The notes beneath the pieces were generated by a model. That model was not told where the DNA came from. It saw only the letters and a program-made list of their open reading frames with translations, and searched no databases. A stretch of 64,000 bases of DNA from Parapedobacter sp. SGR-10 (GTDB lineage Bacteria > Bacteroidota > Bacteroidia > Sphingobacteriales > Sphingobacteriaceae): contig NZ_JAAJTJ010000001.1 of the NCBI RefSeq assembly GCF_011030405.1, positions 62,001-126,000 on the forward strand, written 5' to 3'. How positions within the stretch are numbered: the first letter of the stretch is position 1; each line of letters begins with the position of its first letter. A program made the position numbers and the translations under genes. Below, piece by piece: positions 33,508 through 42,401 of this stretch.

Positions 33508-34320
33508 ATGATACCTATAGATCCACATACCAAGATTTCGGCACTGATCAAGGCCAATGAAAAAAGCATTGACGCCATCGCATCGCTTGCCAAACCCTTG
33601 CAAAAGCTGAAAAATCCTTTGTTGCGCCGTATCATGGCCTCCCGGGTCACCATTGCGGAAGCGGCATCTATCGGTGAATGTACGGTAGCCGATTTCAAAC
33701 GCGTGCTGGAACCCTTAGGATTCGAAATGAACATCAGAGAAGATCAAAACCAGGCCGAGATCCTTACGAAACCGGCCTGGCTATCGGACGATATCCCTTG
33801 CACGACGCTCGATGTCCGCCAAACCATTGCCGATGGCCACGATCCATTGAAGGAGATCAATCAAAGCTATCATCAATTGGCCCAGGGACACATATTGTGT
33901 ATCGTCAATACGTTCATTCCCTATCCGCTGATCAAGCTATTGGAAGGCAAGGGAGCCCAGACATTTGTCGAGGCCATCGGCGAGCAGGAATATCGCACCT
34001 ATTTTCTCAAAGAAACTGTTGCAGTACCCTCCCACTCATCCTCTAGTATATCTACGTTGGGACTGTCAGATTTTGAAGCTATATTGGATAAATATGCAGA
34101 CAAAGATATCATCCGTCTCGATGTGCGCGAACTGCCCATGCCACAGCCTATGGAGACCATCTTGGAGACCCTACCCGGCATCGGTACAGGACAGGTACTC
34201 TTTGTCAACCACAAGCGCGTTCCGCTTCACCTGCTGGAAGAAATGGAAGAATATGATTACAAAATCCATATATGTGAAGTTGCTGAAGGTGACGTACGGT
34301 TGTTGATCTATCGATCCTAA
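33508..34320 (+). CDS. Protein with two DUF2249 domains
   Basis: A 270-residue cytoplasmic protein. The N-terminal ~70 residues resemble a DUF1858-like helical domain (HTKISALIKANEKSIDAIASLA). Two repeats of the DUF2249 fold follow, CTTLDVRQTIADGHDPLKEINQSYHQLAQGHILCIVNTFIPYPLIKLLEGKG and RLDVRELPMPQPMETILETLPGIGTGQVLFVNHKRVPLHLLEEME. DUF2249 also forms the start of the neighbouring RIC protein. Members gather in denitrification loci, but the molecular role is not established. Confidence 0.85.
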   Translation: MIPIDPHTKISALIKANEKSIDAIASLAKPLQKLKNPLLRRIMASRVTIAEAASIGECTVADFKRVLEPLGFEMNIREDQNQAEILTKPAWLSDDIPCTTLDVRQTIADGHDPLKEINQSYHQLAQGHILCIVNTFIPYPLIKLLEGKGAQTFVEAIGEQEYRTYFLKETVAVPSHSSSSISTLGLSDFEAILDKYADKDIIRLDVRELPMPQPMETILETLPGIGTGQVLFVNHKRVPLHLLEEMEEYDYKIHICEVAEGDVRLLIYRS

Positions 34321-34335
34321 AACTAAGAAAAGACC

Positions 34336-35625
34336 ATGGCAGACATATTTGTGAACAAGGCCCCAAAAGAACTCGCTGTCATTCCATTTTATGCGACGGC
34401 GGCCGTCTTCTTTTTATTGCTCAGTCTTTTGCTCTGTTTTTCGGCCCGTGAGCTTACCGGTCACTATTTCAATCCACATATTTTAGCTATCGTACATACG
34501 GCCGCATTGGGCTGGGGCACGATGATCATCTTTGGTGCAGCTTATCAATTGCTGCCTGTCATCTGCGAACAGGAGCTATTCAGTACGCGGCTAGCTTTCC
34601 TATCCTACCTTTTATTGACGGCAGGGAGCATCGGGCTGATTGTCTGCTTTTGGATATTTGATACAGGATGGGCCATGATTGTTTCCGGCTCGGCCGTGGT
34701 GCTGAGCAGTTACCTCTACGCCTTCAATATCTACAAAACTGCCAATGATACCAATCGGTCGCAGATACATCAAAACTTTCTGCTCATCTCAGCTTTTTGG
34801 CTCTGTTTTACGACAACGGTCGGATTGTTGCTGACCATCAACCTCAGCTATAATTTCATTCCCCGAAATCATTTGGACATCTTAAAATTGCATGCCCATG
34901 CAGGTATTGCCGGTTGGTTTTTGCAGTTGATATGTGGCGTGGGTGCCAAACTCATCCCCATGTTCCTGTTGGGAAAATCAAAAAGAAACTGGCTATTGCA
35001 TACCGCCTTGATCCTGCAAAACCTGGGACTTATCGCCTTTTTGGCCGATGGTTATTTCAATCCTATGCATGTACGGATGTACTTCTATGCACTGTTGGTC
35101 TTTCTGGGAACCCTATGTTGGCTACTCTATATTATCGATGCCTACCGCCATCGTGCACGCAAGAAAGCCGATACATTGATGCGGCACACACTCATTTCCC
35201 TGGTCGCACAAGGACTTGCTTTTGGTGTGATCCCGATCATGCTTTCAAACCATCAAACCAAATGGACAGCGCTGTACGGCACATTGATATTCCTCGGATG
35301 GATCACAGGCATTATCCTCGGCAAAACGTTCAAGACCTTGCCATTCATCGTATGGAACAAACGATACAAAAATCTGAACGGAACGGCCAAGATCCCCATG
35401 CCAAAGCATCTCTATAACGAAAACCTTATCCAGTACCAGTACTATGCTTATATTGGTACTATAGTATTGACATGTCTGGGCATCGTAGTGGATCACCGTC
35501 TGACGATACAGACCGCAGCGATACTATGGATTGTCATAGCTTTGGTATATGGCTATAATGTGTTTCGGATCGTTTTTCATCAGAATAAATCGTTTTTAAA
35601 AGGCGATGAAGCTTGCGTGATCTGA
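34336..35625 (+). CDS. Polytopic membrane protein related to oxidase subunit I / NnrS
   Basis: A 429-residue protein with about twelve membrane helices. His-containing motifs HILAIVHTAALGWGTMIIFGAAYQLLPV and LKLHAHAGIAGWFLQLICGVGAKLIPM resemble NnrS and the heme-binding helices of heme-copper oxidases. It is a distant relative of the protein at 23366. NnrS proteins are heme-copper membrane proteins induced in denitrifiers and linked to nitric oxide tolerance, so this role is likely but not shown. It follows the RIC and DUF2249 genes closely (15 bp), so it belongs to that operon. Confidence 0.7.
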   Translation: MADIFVNKAPKELAVIPFYATAAVFFLLLSLLLCFSARELTGHYFNPHILAIVHTAALGWGTMIIFGAAYQLLPVICEQELFSTRLAFLSYLLLTAGSIGLIVCFWIFDTGWAMIVSGSAVVLSSYLYAFNIYKTANDTNRSQIHQNFLLISAFWLCFTTTVGLLLTINLSYNFIPRNHLDILKLHAHAGIAGWFLQLICGVGAKLIPMFLLGKSKRNWLLHTALILQNLGLIAFLADGYFNPMHVRMYFYALLVFLGTLCWLLYIIDAYRHRARKKADTLMRHTLISLVAQGLAFGVIPIMLSNHQTKWTALYGTLIFLGWITGIILGKTFKTLPFIVWNKRYKNLNGTAKIPMPKHLYNENLIQYQYYAYIGTIVLTCLGIVVDHRLTIQTAAILWIVIALVYGYNVFRIVFHQNKSFLKGDEACVI

Positions 35626-35684
35626 TTATTCATATACTTTTTAGAGTGGCAGCTCATACAGGTTTCATAAAACCACTATAGATT

Positions 35685-36014
35685 ATGGAAATAAAGCTGA
35701 ATAACCCGTATGCACAGGAGGAACTCAAAGCACAGGTGGCACTGATGCAGGTCATCGATCCTGAGCTCAACGTCAATATTGTCGATCTCGGATTGGTGTA
35801 TGGCGTTGATTTTTCCACAGAAGGCCAAATTATTGTCCGAATGACCTTATCTACGCCGCATTGTCCGATGGGTGATGCCATTGAACAGGGTGTGTTGAAT
35901 GTACTACGGCAAACCTTTCCCGACAGGACACCTTCCATCCAACTTGTATGGGAACCCGAATGGAATTTCAATATGATTTCCGAAGCCGGGAAAGAACAGT
36001 TGAATTTACTTTAA
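35685..36014 (+). CDS. MIP18/DUF59-family iron-sulfur assembly protein
   Basis: A 109-residue cytoplasmic protein with the family core DPELNVNIVDLGLVYGVDF and MTLSTPHCPMGDAIEQGVLNVL; the single Cys in PHCPMG is the conserved one. Relatives (SufT, PaaD-like, MIP18) assist iron-sulfur cluster transfer. It is last in the rightward operon with RIC, DUF2249 and NnrS-like genes, which fits repair of damaged clusters. Confidence 0.88.
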   Translation: MEIKLNNPYAQEELKAQVALMQVIDPELNVNIVDLGLVYGVDFSTEGQIIVRMTLSTPHCPMGDAIEQGVLNVLRQTFPDRTPSIQLVWEPEWNFNMISEAGKEQLNLL

Positions 36015-36069
36015 GTCGGTATCCCAGAAAAAACTGATTTATTAGACATGTTCACTTTCGTGTAGAGAG

Positions 36070-36662
36070 GAAACGAAGGTATAAATCATACAGTTCTTGT
36101 CCTTGGGCCGGACGGGCCCTTCATTTTTGTCTTGACACAAAAACGAAGCAAAAAAGTCAAGACTCTGTGCACCCTGTTCAAGCCGCCACGCTCCACTACG
36201 GAAGCACCTTTTGAGGTCTCCAACGCACAATTCCCGCCCAAAGACTGAAAAGGCTTGCATTGTGCCAGCTGTCCGTCATCAAGACCGTCGCTCCACGGGC
36301 TTGCTCTCCATGCCGCACAAGGTCGATGATAGGTATTGCTTTCTACCTCACCCAGCAAATAACGTACTGATGTGCAGGTAAAGCTAACCGTTGTGGACTG
36401 CGCCCGTCCATTTCACCAGCAGCGGTAAGAATAGCCCTGCAACGGGAGGCTTTGTGGTGGGTTGCCCCTAGCTCTGTCCAGTTTTGTTGATGGATTGGTG
36501 GGCAATGGCCCTAGGGAGACAAAACCAAGGGTAGCAGTTGCAGGGCTATTGAGCGTCGGAATTGTGTGAAAAGATGCCTTGGAATGGGCAAAAGGTTTTG
36601 GTCCTTTTGCCTCACAAAAGGACTAGGCCTGTCCGGCCATGAGGACGGACAGGTAGCGGGAG
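36070..36662 (+). repeat. Long structured intergenic element (copy A)
   Basis: A non-coding block of about 590 bp. Reverse-complementing 59215-59860 gives the same sequence over its whole length, with patches of high identity (for example CCATTTCACCAGC, ATAGCCCTGCAACGGGAGG, GGATTGGTGGGCAA). It contains stems such as GGGCC/GGCCC (36105-36119), GTCTTGAC/GTCAAGAC (36128-36163), AATAGCCCTGCAAC/GTTGCAGGGCTATT (36430-36550) and GTCCTTTTG/CAAAAGGAC (36601-36623). Copy B has different bases at the first, second and last of these but still pairs. It lies between convergent genes. Confidence 0.85.
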
Positions 36663-36730
36663 AGAAAAAATACAAATCATCGATTAAATTAAACCTTCGT
36701 TTATTCTTAATATCAAAAAAAATTCTCTCC

Positions 36731-37753
36731 TTATTTCCCTACAAATTCTCTGTCACTCAATGTCTTGATAAAAGAAATAATATCTTCTTTTTCCTGTTCG
36801 GTCATTGGTATCCTATTGCCATTATCTTTCAAAATGGGGTCAAGGTTATCCGCCTCCAAAACGCCAGTGTCAAAATAATCCAAAACAGCTCTCAATGTCG
36901 GAAACTGGCCAAAGCTGCCATAGGGCGCCGTGTATTCGGCATTCCGCAAAGAAGGTACCCTAAAACTCATGTAGTCCGCAGGAACTCCTGTCACCCTGGC
37001 ACGCCCTGCCTCTTCTGTACTCGGGTTGACAGGAAAGCCTACATTGCGAAAACTTTGGTCGGTAAACAGTTCTGTACCGTGACAGCTCGCACATTTTATT
37101 GTAAACGTTTGATAGCCCCGTGCTTCACTTTCCGTAAATACTTCACCTTCATTTCGTTTGACCTTATCGTACTTGCTGTTGGCCGAGACCAGCGTATATT
37201 CATACTGCGCAATACTCCGATAAATACGGTCTGGCGTAATATTTTCATCACCAAATGCTTTTCTGAACAACTCCTTATATTCATGGCCATCACTGATTTT
37301 TCCGATAACTTCCACAATAGAAGAATTCATCTCTTCGTGCGTGATGATCGGCACCAATGGCTGATTTTCCAAACGTAGCTTACTGCCGTCCCAATTATAA
37401 AATTTCATAAACGCCAGATTCTGAATAGGTGGCGTATTCCGAAGCCCGACCCGGCCATAAACCCCCACAGCCTGCACCTCATTGTCCGCAAAAGCATTGC
37501 CCCGATTGTGGCAACTGGCACAGGAAATCATATTATTGGTGCTGAATTTCTTTTCGTGGAAAAGCCTTTCGCCCAGTTCCACACCGTATTTTGTGGGTTT
37601 ATTTTCGTTTACCGCAGTGTTTAAGGACGGAAAGCCCATGGGTATATGCAATGGAATTTCGGGATTGTCATATGGCATCTGCTCAATATCATCCTCTCTG
37701 TTGCAGGATAGCAACAGCAAGAAGATGGATAATATGATGAGTACCTTTTTCAT
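36731..37753 (-). CDS. Di-heme peroxidase-like lipoprotein, MauG/MbnH type
   Basis: A 340-residue lipoprotein (lipobox LLSC, Cys17) with two heme-binding motifs, CASCH at 78-82 and CASCH at 221-225, in the order and spacing of the cytochrome c peroxidase/MauG family. It is last in a leftward operon directly after an MbnP-like gene; MbnH-MbnP is a known pair in which the di-heme enzyme converts a Trp of MbnP to kynurenine. That pairing, rather than peroxide removal, is my preferred role. A 272-bp gap with two interspersed repeats separates the two genes. Confidence 0.85.
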   Translation of the reverse strand: MKKVLIILSIFLLLLSCNREDDIEQMPYDNPEIPLHIPMGFPSLNTAVNENKPTKYGVELGERLFHEKKFSTNNMISCASCHNRGNAFADNEVQAVGVYGRVGLRNTPPIQNLAFMKFYNWDGSKLRLENQPLVPIITHEEMNSSIVEVIGKISDGHEYKELFRKAFGDENITPDRIYRSIAQYEYTLVSANSKYDKVKRNEGEVFTESEARGYQTFTIKCASCHGTELFTDQSFRNVGFPVNPSTEEAGRARVTGVPADYMSFRVPSLRNAEYTAPYGSFGQFPTLRAVLDYFDTGVLEADNLDPILKDNGNRIPMTEQEKEDIISFIKTLSDREFVGK

Positions 37754-37775
37754 ATATAATACAAGTTCCTTGCGC

Positions 37776-37897
37776 CGTCATTTCGATGAGGAGGTACGAC
37801 GAAGAGAAATCTATGGCTGGAAAGAAAGTTATCTTGTGTCCTCAGATTCCTCCTCGTACCTCCCCGAATGCTTTCGGGGCAAGCTCTCGGAATGACG
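37776..37897. repeat. Interspersed repeat with CGTCATTTCG / CGGAATGACG ends
   Basis: About 120 bp with inverted ends (CGTCATTTCGA and TCGGAATGACG) and inner complementary arms (GAGGAGGTACGA with TCGTACCTCC; CCCCGAATGCTTTCGGGG). This is a common type of Bacteroidota intergenic repeat. It lies inside the copper operon between the MbnH-like and MbnP-like genes. Confidence 0.7.
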
Positions 37898-37914
37898 ATA
37901 TAGTTTTCTTTTTT

Positions 37915-38006
37915 GTCATCCCGACTTTGGAGAGCCTGTCCGAACATTGGAAGATCTGCAATGTAACCTTTCATACGACAGATCCCTCGGCAAGCTTCGG
38001 GATGAC
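37915..38006. repeat. Interspersed repeat with GTCATCCCGA / TCGGGATGAC ends
   Basis: About 92 bp with inverted ends GTCATCCCGA and TCGGGATGAC. It directly follows the repeat at 37776-37897. Confidence 0.7.
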
Positions 38007-38025
38007 AATTGGATGTTACTATTTA

Positions 38026-38889
38026 TTAATTCTCTACACTACCGATAGAAAACATGCCCGAGATATCACTTGTCCCGTTTCCACCGATATTATCCACAAA
38101 TTTTACCATATTTTCCATGCTACTATGATAACTCGGGGTTGTCGCATTGCCTCCAACCAAAACCATTGTGTTACTTTTTCCACTCAGGAGTTTATCAAAA
38201 TCGGCATTGATCGTGATCTTAGGCGTATTTTTGCCGACAACCGCATTATTAGGAAGGACCAAGGCGATATCCCGATAGGCGTCTACACCTTGTGTATAGG
38301 TATCTGGATCACCCTCAGTTCCATCCACGGTACTCCCGGTATGAATAGACATAGACTTGTTATCCACATCATAAAAACCTTCGATTTTGGTAAAACGATA
38401 ACCGGTTGCCCATTGCCACATCATTTCGGTATCATTAGCTCCGGCCTCGGCATAGAATTTAGGGAATTTGACCTCATCCAACGTGTTGAGTTCCCACTTC
38501 ACACCCAGACCGAATTTGATCTGCCTGTATTCTCCTACGGGAATATTGCTGAGCACATAGTCCAAGGTCTGCGGTTTTGCATGGTTTACGACGGTCGCTC
38601 CTTTGTCCAGATCATTGATATGATACGGAAACTCACCTCCGTCCGCTTTGACGAGGCGGATGTTACTGATCACATACTTCAATTCTGAAAAGCGGTGTAC
38701 CTGCCCCTCGACAGACGTGTTCACCGTGGCCGTAGTCGAGGCAGCATCCCCGAGTACGATAGTTGTATTTTTGAAAGTATTGTTGAAATGCAATGTGATA
38801 TTGTTGGCAACAGGGTTCTCGTCCTTTTCACAGGATGCCAATACCGATACCATTGCCAATAGAAAGAAATATTTTGTTAATGTTTTCAT
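38026..38889 (-). CDS. MbnP-like copper-binding lipoprotein
   Basis: A 287-residue lipoprotein (lipobox LASC, Cys20) with the MbnP family pattern: LHFNNTFKN near the N-terminus, FSELKYVISNIRLV, MMWQWATGYRFTKIEGFY and later MSIHTGS. In MbnP a conserved Trp is oxidised to kynurenine by its di-heme partner and the protein binds Cu(I); W158 and W160 in MWQW are the candidates here, with H183 in a likely copper-site motif. The frame extends to 38961, but ATG at 38889 gives a normal signal. It lies between an HCDGxC gene and the MbnH-like gene. Confidence 0.82.
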   Translation of the reverse strand: MKTLTKYFFLLAMVSVLASCEKDENPVANNITLHFNNTFKNTTIVLGDAASTTATVNTSVEGQVHRFSELKYVISNIRLVKADGGEFPYHINDLDKGATVVNHAKPQTLDYVLSNIPVGEYRQIKFGLGVKWELNTLDEVKFPKFYAEAGANDTEMMWQWATGYRFTKIEGFYDVDNKSMSIHTGSTVDGTEGDPDTYTQGVDAYRDIALVLPNNAVVGKNTPKITINADFDKLLSGKSNTMVLVGGNATTPSYHSSMENMVKFVDNIGGNGTSDISGMFSIGSVEN

Positions 38890-38953
38890 GGATTTATTAT
38901 TTGATTGTGTTTTCTGATTTAGTGACCTATTTGAATAAAACTTTGATAGTAAA

Positions 38954-39319
38954 TCAGACAATCGGTGGCGGCACGAAGATTTCGCGACAGGGCTCCCTAT
39001 AGCAAATCTCCTGATAACGCGGCATAATACTACTTATGTCAACCGTTATATTTCTCGCCTCAAACCTGTGGAATGAAATGGGCAACATATCTACTTTAGG
39101 ATACATAGCGGCAGGGGCCGAATCCGAACTTCCGGATTTCTGCAACTGTTTTTTCAAGAAGCACGTACCGTCACAATGCAGTTCTGGCCTGTCTTTGTTA
39201 ACACAAAATTTCTGTTCGATGATCTCCTGATTGAGTTTGAAGTGCATCACGATAATTGCCTGCTGAAAGCCGATCAGCAAGGATAATACCATCAATAACA
39301 CACTAACAGGTTTTTTCAT
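38954..39319 (-). CDS. Small exported HCDGxC protein, candidate copper binder (copy 2)
   Basis: A 121-residue protein with an N-terminal hydrophobic segment (VSVLLMVLSLLIGFQQAIIVM) and the motif CVNKDRPELHCDGTC (39-53), that is C-x9-C-x3-C with an adjacent His. Further cysteines are at 106 and 111, and the chain ends in FVPPPIV. The protein at 42402 has the same motif and a similar Pro-rich end. The Cys/His set and the setting among copper-type genes suggest metal binding outside the cytoplasm; no function is established. Its ATG is 4 bp after the receptor stop codon. Confidence 0.78.
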   Translation of the reverse strand: MKKPVSVLLMVLSLLIGFQQAIIVMHFKLNQEIIEQKFCVNKDRPELHCDGTCFLKKQLQKSGSSDSAPAAMYPKVDMLPISFHRFEARNITVDISSIMPRYQEICYREPCREIFVPPPIV

Positions 39320-39323
39320 CTTT

Positions 39324-41315
39324 CTAGAAGCTGAATTTTAACGAAGTGAAAATATTGCGCCCCATCCTTGGGATATTGCCCCAATCTGCATAGGTACTGT
39401 AATGCTCGTTGAACAGGTTTTCTGCCCCAGTCTGCAAAACCATTTTATAGTTTTTAAAGCTGAATGTATAATCCGCGGAGATATTCCACACCGTATAGGC
39501 CGGTGTCTGATCCTCGCCATATTCAGGACTGTAATTCCGCTGTGCGAGGTCACCGTTTACAGCAGTACGAACACCAAACTGCCTGTGCATAAAATAAAGT
39601 GATGTCTGGTAGCTCAACGGACGGATGAAAGGTAAGTTCCCGTTTTTGTCGTCCGTTGCCCGGGCATAGGTAAGCGTTCCCTTCCAATGCAGGTGTTGCA
39701 GTATATCGTAATTGGCATTCAGTGCCAGATTGAAAAGCTTAGCGTGATCCAAGGAAGTGTATCCCTTCACCCCGACCGATTGATAGTTCATCGGGCTGCC
39801 CAAACTCAAAATCTGACCAACGATATAATGCTGTATATGGAAATAGTTTGCTTTAGCTTCTATACCCATTCGCTTATTTTTGAACCCTGCACTTGCATTG
39901 GCCTCATAGGAAATCTCGTTTTTCAGATCAGGATTTCCGATGTAGTCGTAGCGGTCAAAACTGTTGTAGATATAATATCCATACCCCTCCGAAACCGATG
40001 GTGCTCTATGCCCGTAACCTGTTCCGACAGAAAAATCAAATTGATTTATATGCAGTTGATAACTGGTATGCAAGCCGGGCAACACCCTATTTTTTTCCTG
40101 TGGTGTGCCGGGATGGAAGATCCAGTTGAACTCCACATATTTGGAATGGTTGTAATTCCAGCCCAAAGATCCGCCGAAATTCAATCGGCTCCTTTCCGAA
40201 ATATCCCATGCATTATTCATCGAAAGCCCTGCAAAGCGGGTCGTGACCCAGGGCCAGCTATAGGCAAACATCGTTTTCTTGCTCCGGTCTTGCGGATACA
40301 TCGTCATCTCCGCGATGGAGAGGTTGTCGTAAGCGTTCAGCTGGATTTCGGACGAATAATCGTCCTTCTTCAGATGGACCTTGGACACTAGCCCGTAGGT
40401 AGTACTCCAACCCGGCATATCCATATGGACAAGATTTTCAGGACGTGTGGTGTCATCCATATAGTGTTCAACAGCGTTGAAATAAATCTTGCTATCCCAG
40501 ACCCGCAGCAACCCATCTTCAAACAGCTGTTTGTAGGATGCCGATGTAATGATCGCACGCGAGAGCCACAGATCCATGGGGAGTGCCGGAAAGCCTACAT
40601 CTTTGGCTTTATCATAGATCGCATCTATACGCACGGAGGAGAGCGGACTGGTCTTGTAGGCCAATCCTAGGGAAGTGTTAAATTTGTTGTACTGTGAATG
40701 GTCGATCTCCCTGTCTTTTCCGTCATAATAATTGCCCGCCTTACGGAATGAAATACTACCGTCTGCCACAAACCTATCGTCGGAATAAGAAACGTTGCCG
40801 AGGTTGAAATACTGCCTGTTGTTAAATTCAAATCCGGTCTGGTACGCCCCACCCCATTTCTTTTCCATACCGAATGGAGTACTTTTCCTCCTGAGGTCTA
40901 TACTTCCGGCCACGGTCGCACCATGTAGGCTACCTTCCTGACCGGAAGTAATGTCTATGGTCGCCAGGTTATTGCTTTCGACATACGAGGTGATTGGGTC
41001 CATTTTGTCGGTACAGGCACCAAATACGTGCATTCCGTCTATCGTGAGCGTAGAGCGTTCCGTACTCATGTTGTTGAGCAAAGGCTCCCAAGCATATGCA
41101 CCCCGCTTGATAAAACTGATATTGTCGGACGATGCCAAAAACTCATCCACCGAAACCGCCATTTTCATGTCTGTCTCGATCTTGCGCTTGGCAATAGCTG
41201 TCACGGTCACCTCGTCCAGCCGTTTGGTGCTGTCGCTGTGCACATGTCTATGTTGGGCTTGTACATTCATTCCCAAAGAAAGGACCAAAAAGGAAATGCT
41301 TATCTTTTTTATCAT
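39324..41315 (-). CDS. TonB-dependent receptor, OprC/NosA-like (copper)
   Basis: A 663-residue outer membrane receptor with a signal peptide (ISFLVLSLGMNVQA), a His-rich start (QHRHVHSD), a plug domain (VTVTAIAKRK, SGQEGSLHGATVAGSIDLR) and a 22-strand barrel ending in an aromatic residue (FTSLKFSF). The plug contains CTDKM (C101, M105), a CxxxM motif, and the barrel HYM (H284, M286), an HxM motif; these are the copper-ligand motifs known in OprC. A further HMDM follows at 297-300. The start at 41315 is placed 1 bp after the stop of the FixH-like gene; the frame extends 10 codons more. Confidence 0.88.
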   Translation of the reverse strand: MIKKISISFLVLSLGMNVQAQHRHVHSDSTKRLDEVTVTAIAKRKIETDMKMAVSVDEFLASSDNISFIKRGAYAWEPLLNNMSTERSTLTIDGMHVFGACTDKMDPITSYVESNNLATIDITSGQEGSLHGATVAGSIDLRRKSTPFGMEKKWGGAYQTGFEFNNRQYFNLGNVSYSDDRFVADGSISFRKAGNYYDGKDREIDHSQYNKFNTSLGLAYKTSPLSSVRIDAIYDKAKDVGFPALPMDLWLSRAIITSASYKQLFEDGLLRVWDSKIYFNAVEHYMDDTTRPENLVHMDMPGWSTTYGLVSKVHLKKDDYSSEIQLNAYDNLSIAEMTMYPQDRSKKTMFAYSWPWVTTRFAGLSMNNAWDISERSRLNFGGSLGWNYNHSKYVEFNWIFHPGTPQEKNRVLPGLHTSYQLHINQFDFSVGTGYGHRAPSVSEGYGYYIYNSFDRYDYIGNPDLKNEISYEANASAGFKNKRMGIEAKANYFHIQHYIVGQILSLGSPMNYQSVGVKGYTSLDHAKLFNLALNANYDILQHLHWKGTLTYARATDDKNGNLPFIRPLSYQTSLYFMHRQFGVRTAVNGDLAQRNYSPEYGEDQTPAYTVWNISADYTFSFKNYKMVLQTGAENLFNEHYSTYADWGNIPRMGRNIFTSLKFSF

Positions 41316-41316
41316 C

Positions 41317-42243
41317 TTAGAACAAAATATCGATATGTAATTCACTTTTCACGCCCTCCACACCGGGTGTAAAGTCCGTGGGCACTATAGTACCTTTCAG
41401 TATCTGCCCCTGTTGGTTCAATAGGATAAAGTTCAACGTCCAGTTTCCCGTCATGGTGTAATTCACGACCCCGTGGTACAAACCATCGTTTTGCTGTGTC
41501 AGATCTTTATTGTTTTCGGAGGAATGGTTGCCCATGGAAGGTTCGGGCATCCGTGGGTCTAACTGTAAGGTATAACCGCTCACCTCGGTGTACGAAAACT
41601 GCGAGGCATCGGGAAAATCTCCGGATGGCGGGTCGGTCGGCTTGTTGTATCTGTAAATTCCGGCAATCAGTTCATGCTCGCCAACTTTGGGTTTTTGCGG
41701 TGCCACCAAAGCGATGAAGTACTGCTCATCGTCCTTTCCGACAAATGCCGTCATATTTAGGTTTTTATTGACCTGCTCTTTAATAGAAATATCCTGCTTT
41801 GCCGTATGGGTTTGCCCTGCAATGGTGAAGCTGATGTAAAGCTCCCAGCTTCGCCCCGAACTGCTTTCATCCGTAAACACCGCATATCCCCAATAATAAC
41901 TGTCATCCGTTCCATGCACTAAGTCGTATCGATGAGGGCAAGAGGACTGACCGCCGTCGGCACTGGTCATGACAGGTAAAAAGGTCACCGCCGAAGCACT
42001 TATCTCTTCGTTGGTCTGGCCATTCGTAATCTTTAGACGGATTTCATTGTAGCCCTTATAGAACGTTCCGTTCAAGGCTTCAATATTGACTTCATAACCA
42101 TCGCTATGTATGGTATAAGCCTCTTTAAACTCATGGTACTCGGTAACTACCGTATCTATTTCCCCTTCGTAATCCGTTTTTTCTTTGGTACAAGACACCA
42201 CCGCAAAGCATAATGCAGTGAGAAAAAATAGTAGTTTTTTCAT
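41317..42243 (-). CDS. FixH/YtkA-like lipoprotein
   Basis: A 308-residue lipoprotein (lipobox VVSC, Cys18) with two immunoglobulin-like halves. The second half has the YtkA/FixH-type pattern LDPRMPEPSMGNHSSENN followed by GLYHGVVNYTMTGNWTLNFILL, with Met and His in a loop typical of copper-binding members. The first half has a weaker version (FLPVMTS, CPHRYDLVHG). It lies upstream of the OprC-like receptor with 1 bp between stop and start, so it is probably its partner on the outer-membrane side. Confidence 0.78.
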   Translation of the reverse strand: MKKLLFFLTALCFAVVSCTKEKTDYEGEIDTVVTEYHEFKEAYTIHSDGYEVNIEALNGTFYKGYNEIRLKITNGQTNEEISASAVTFLPVMTSADGGQSSCPHRYDLVHGTDDSYYWGYAVFTDESSSGRSWELYISFTIAGQTHTAKQDISIKEQVNKNLNMTAFVGKDDEQYFIALVAPQKPKVGEHELIAGIYRYNKPTDPPSGDFPDASQFSYTEVSGYTLQLDPRMPEPSMGNHSSENNKDLTQQNDGLYHGVVNYTMTGNWTLNFILLNQQGQILKGTIVPTDFTPGVEGVKSELHIDILF

Positions 42244-42401
42244 CTGAGATGAATTATTAATCCAATATTTCGTGAAAACTTATTTGAAATGAATGTAGCA
42301 AGCATGATCAATTTCGATCTCGTATCACCACCAAAGCGATAGACGAAAATTCCATTAAAAATCTGTCAAGCCGAAACTAAGCTACATCCAATCGGTATGG
42401 A

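Noticed and set aside
36070-36662. The long element as a group II intron
   Set aside because: I could not find a domain V-like hairpin or a maturase gene, and both copies lie between genes.
36566-37378. A 270-residue plus-strand frame over the MbnH-like gene
   Set aside because: It lies antisense to a gene with two heme motifs and a lipobox, and its product has no family features.
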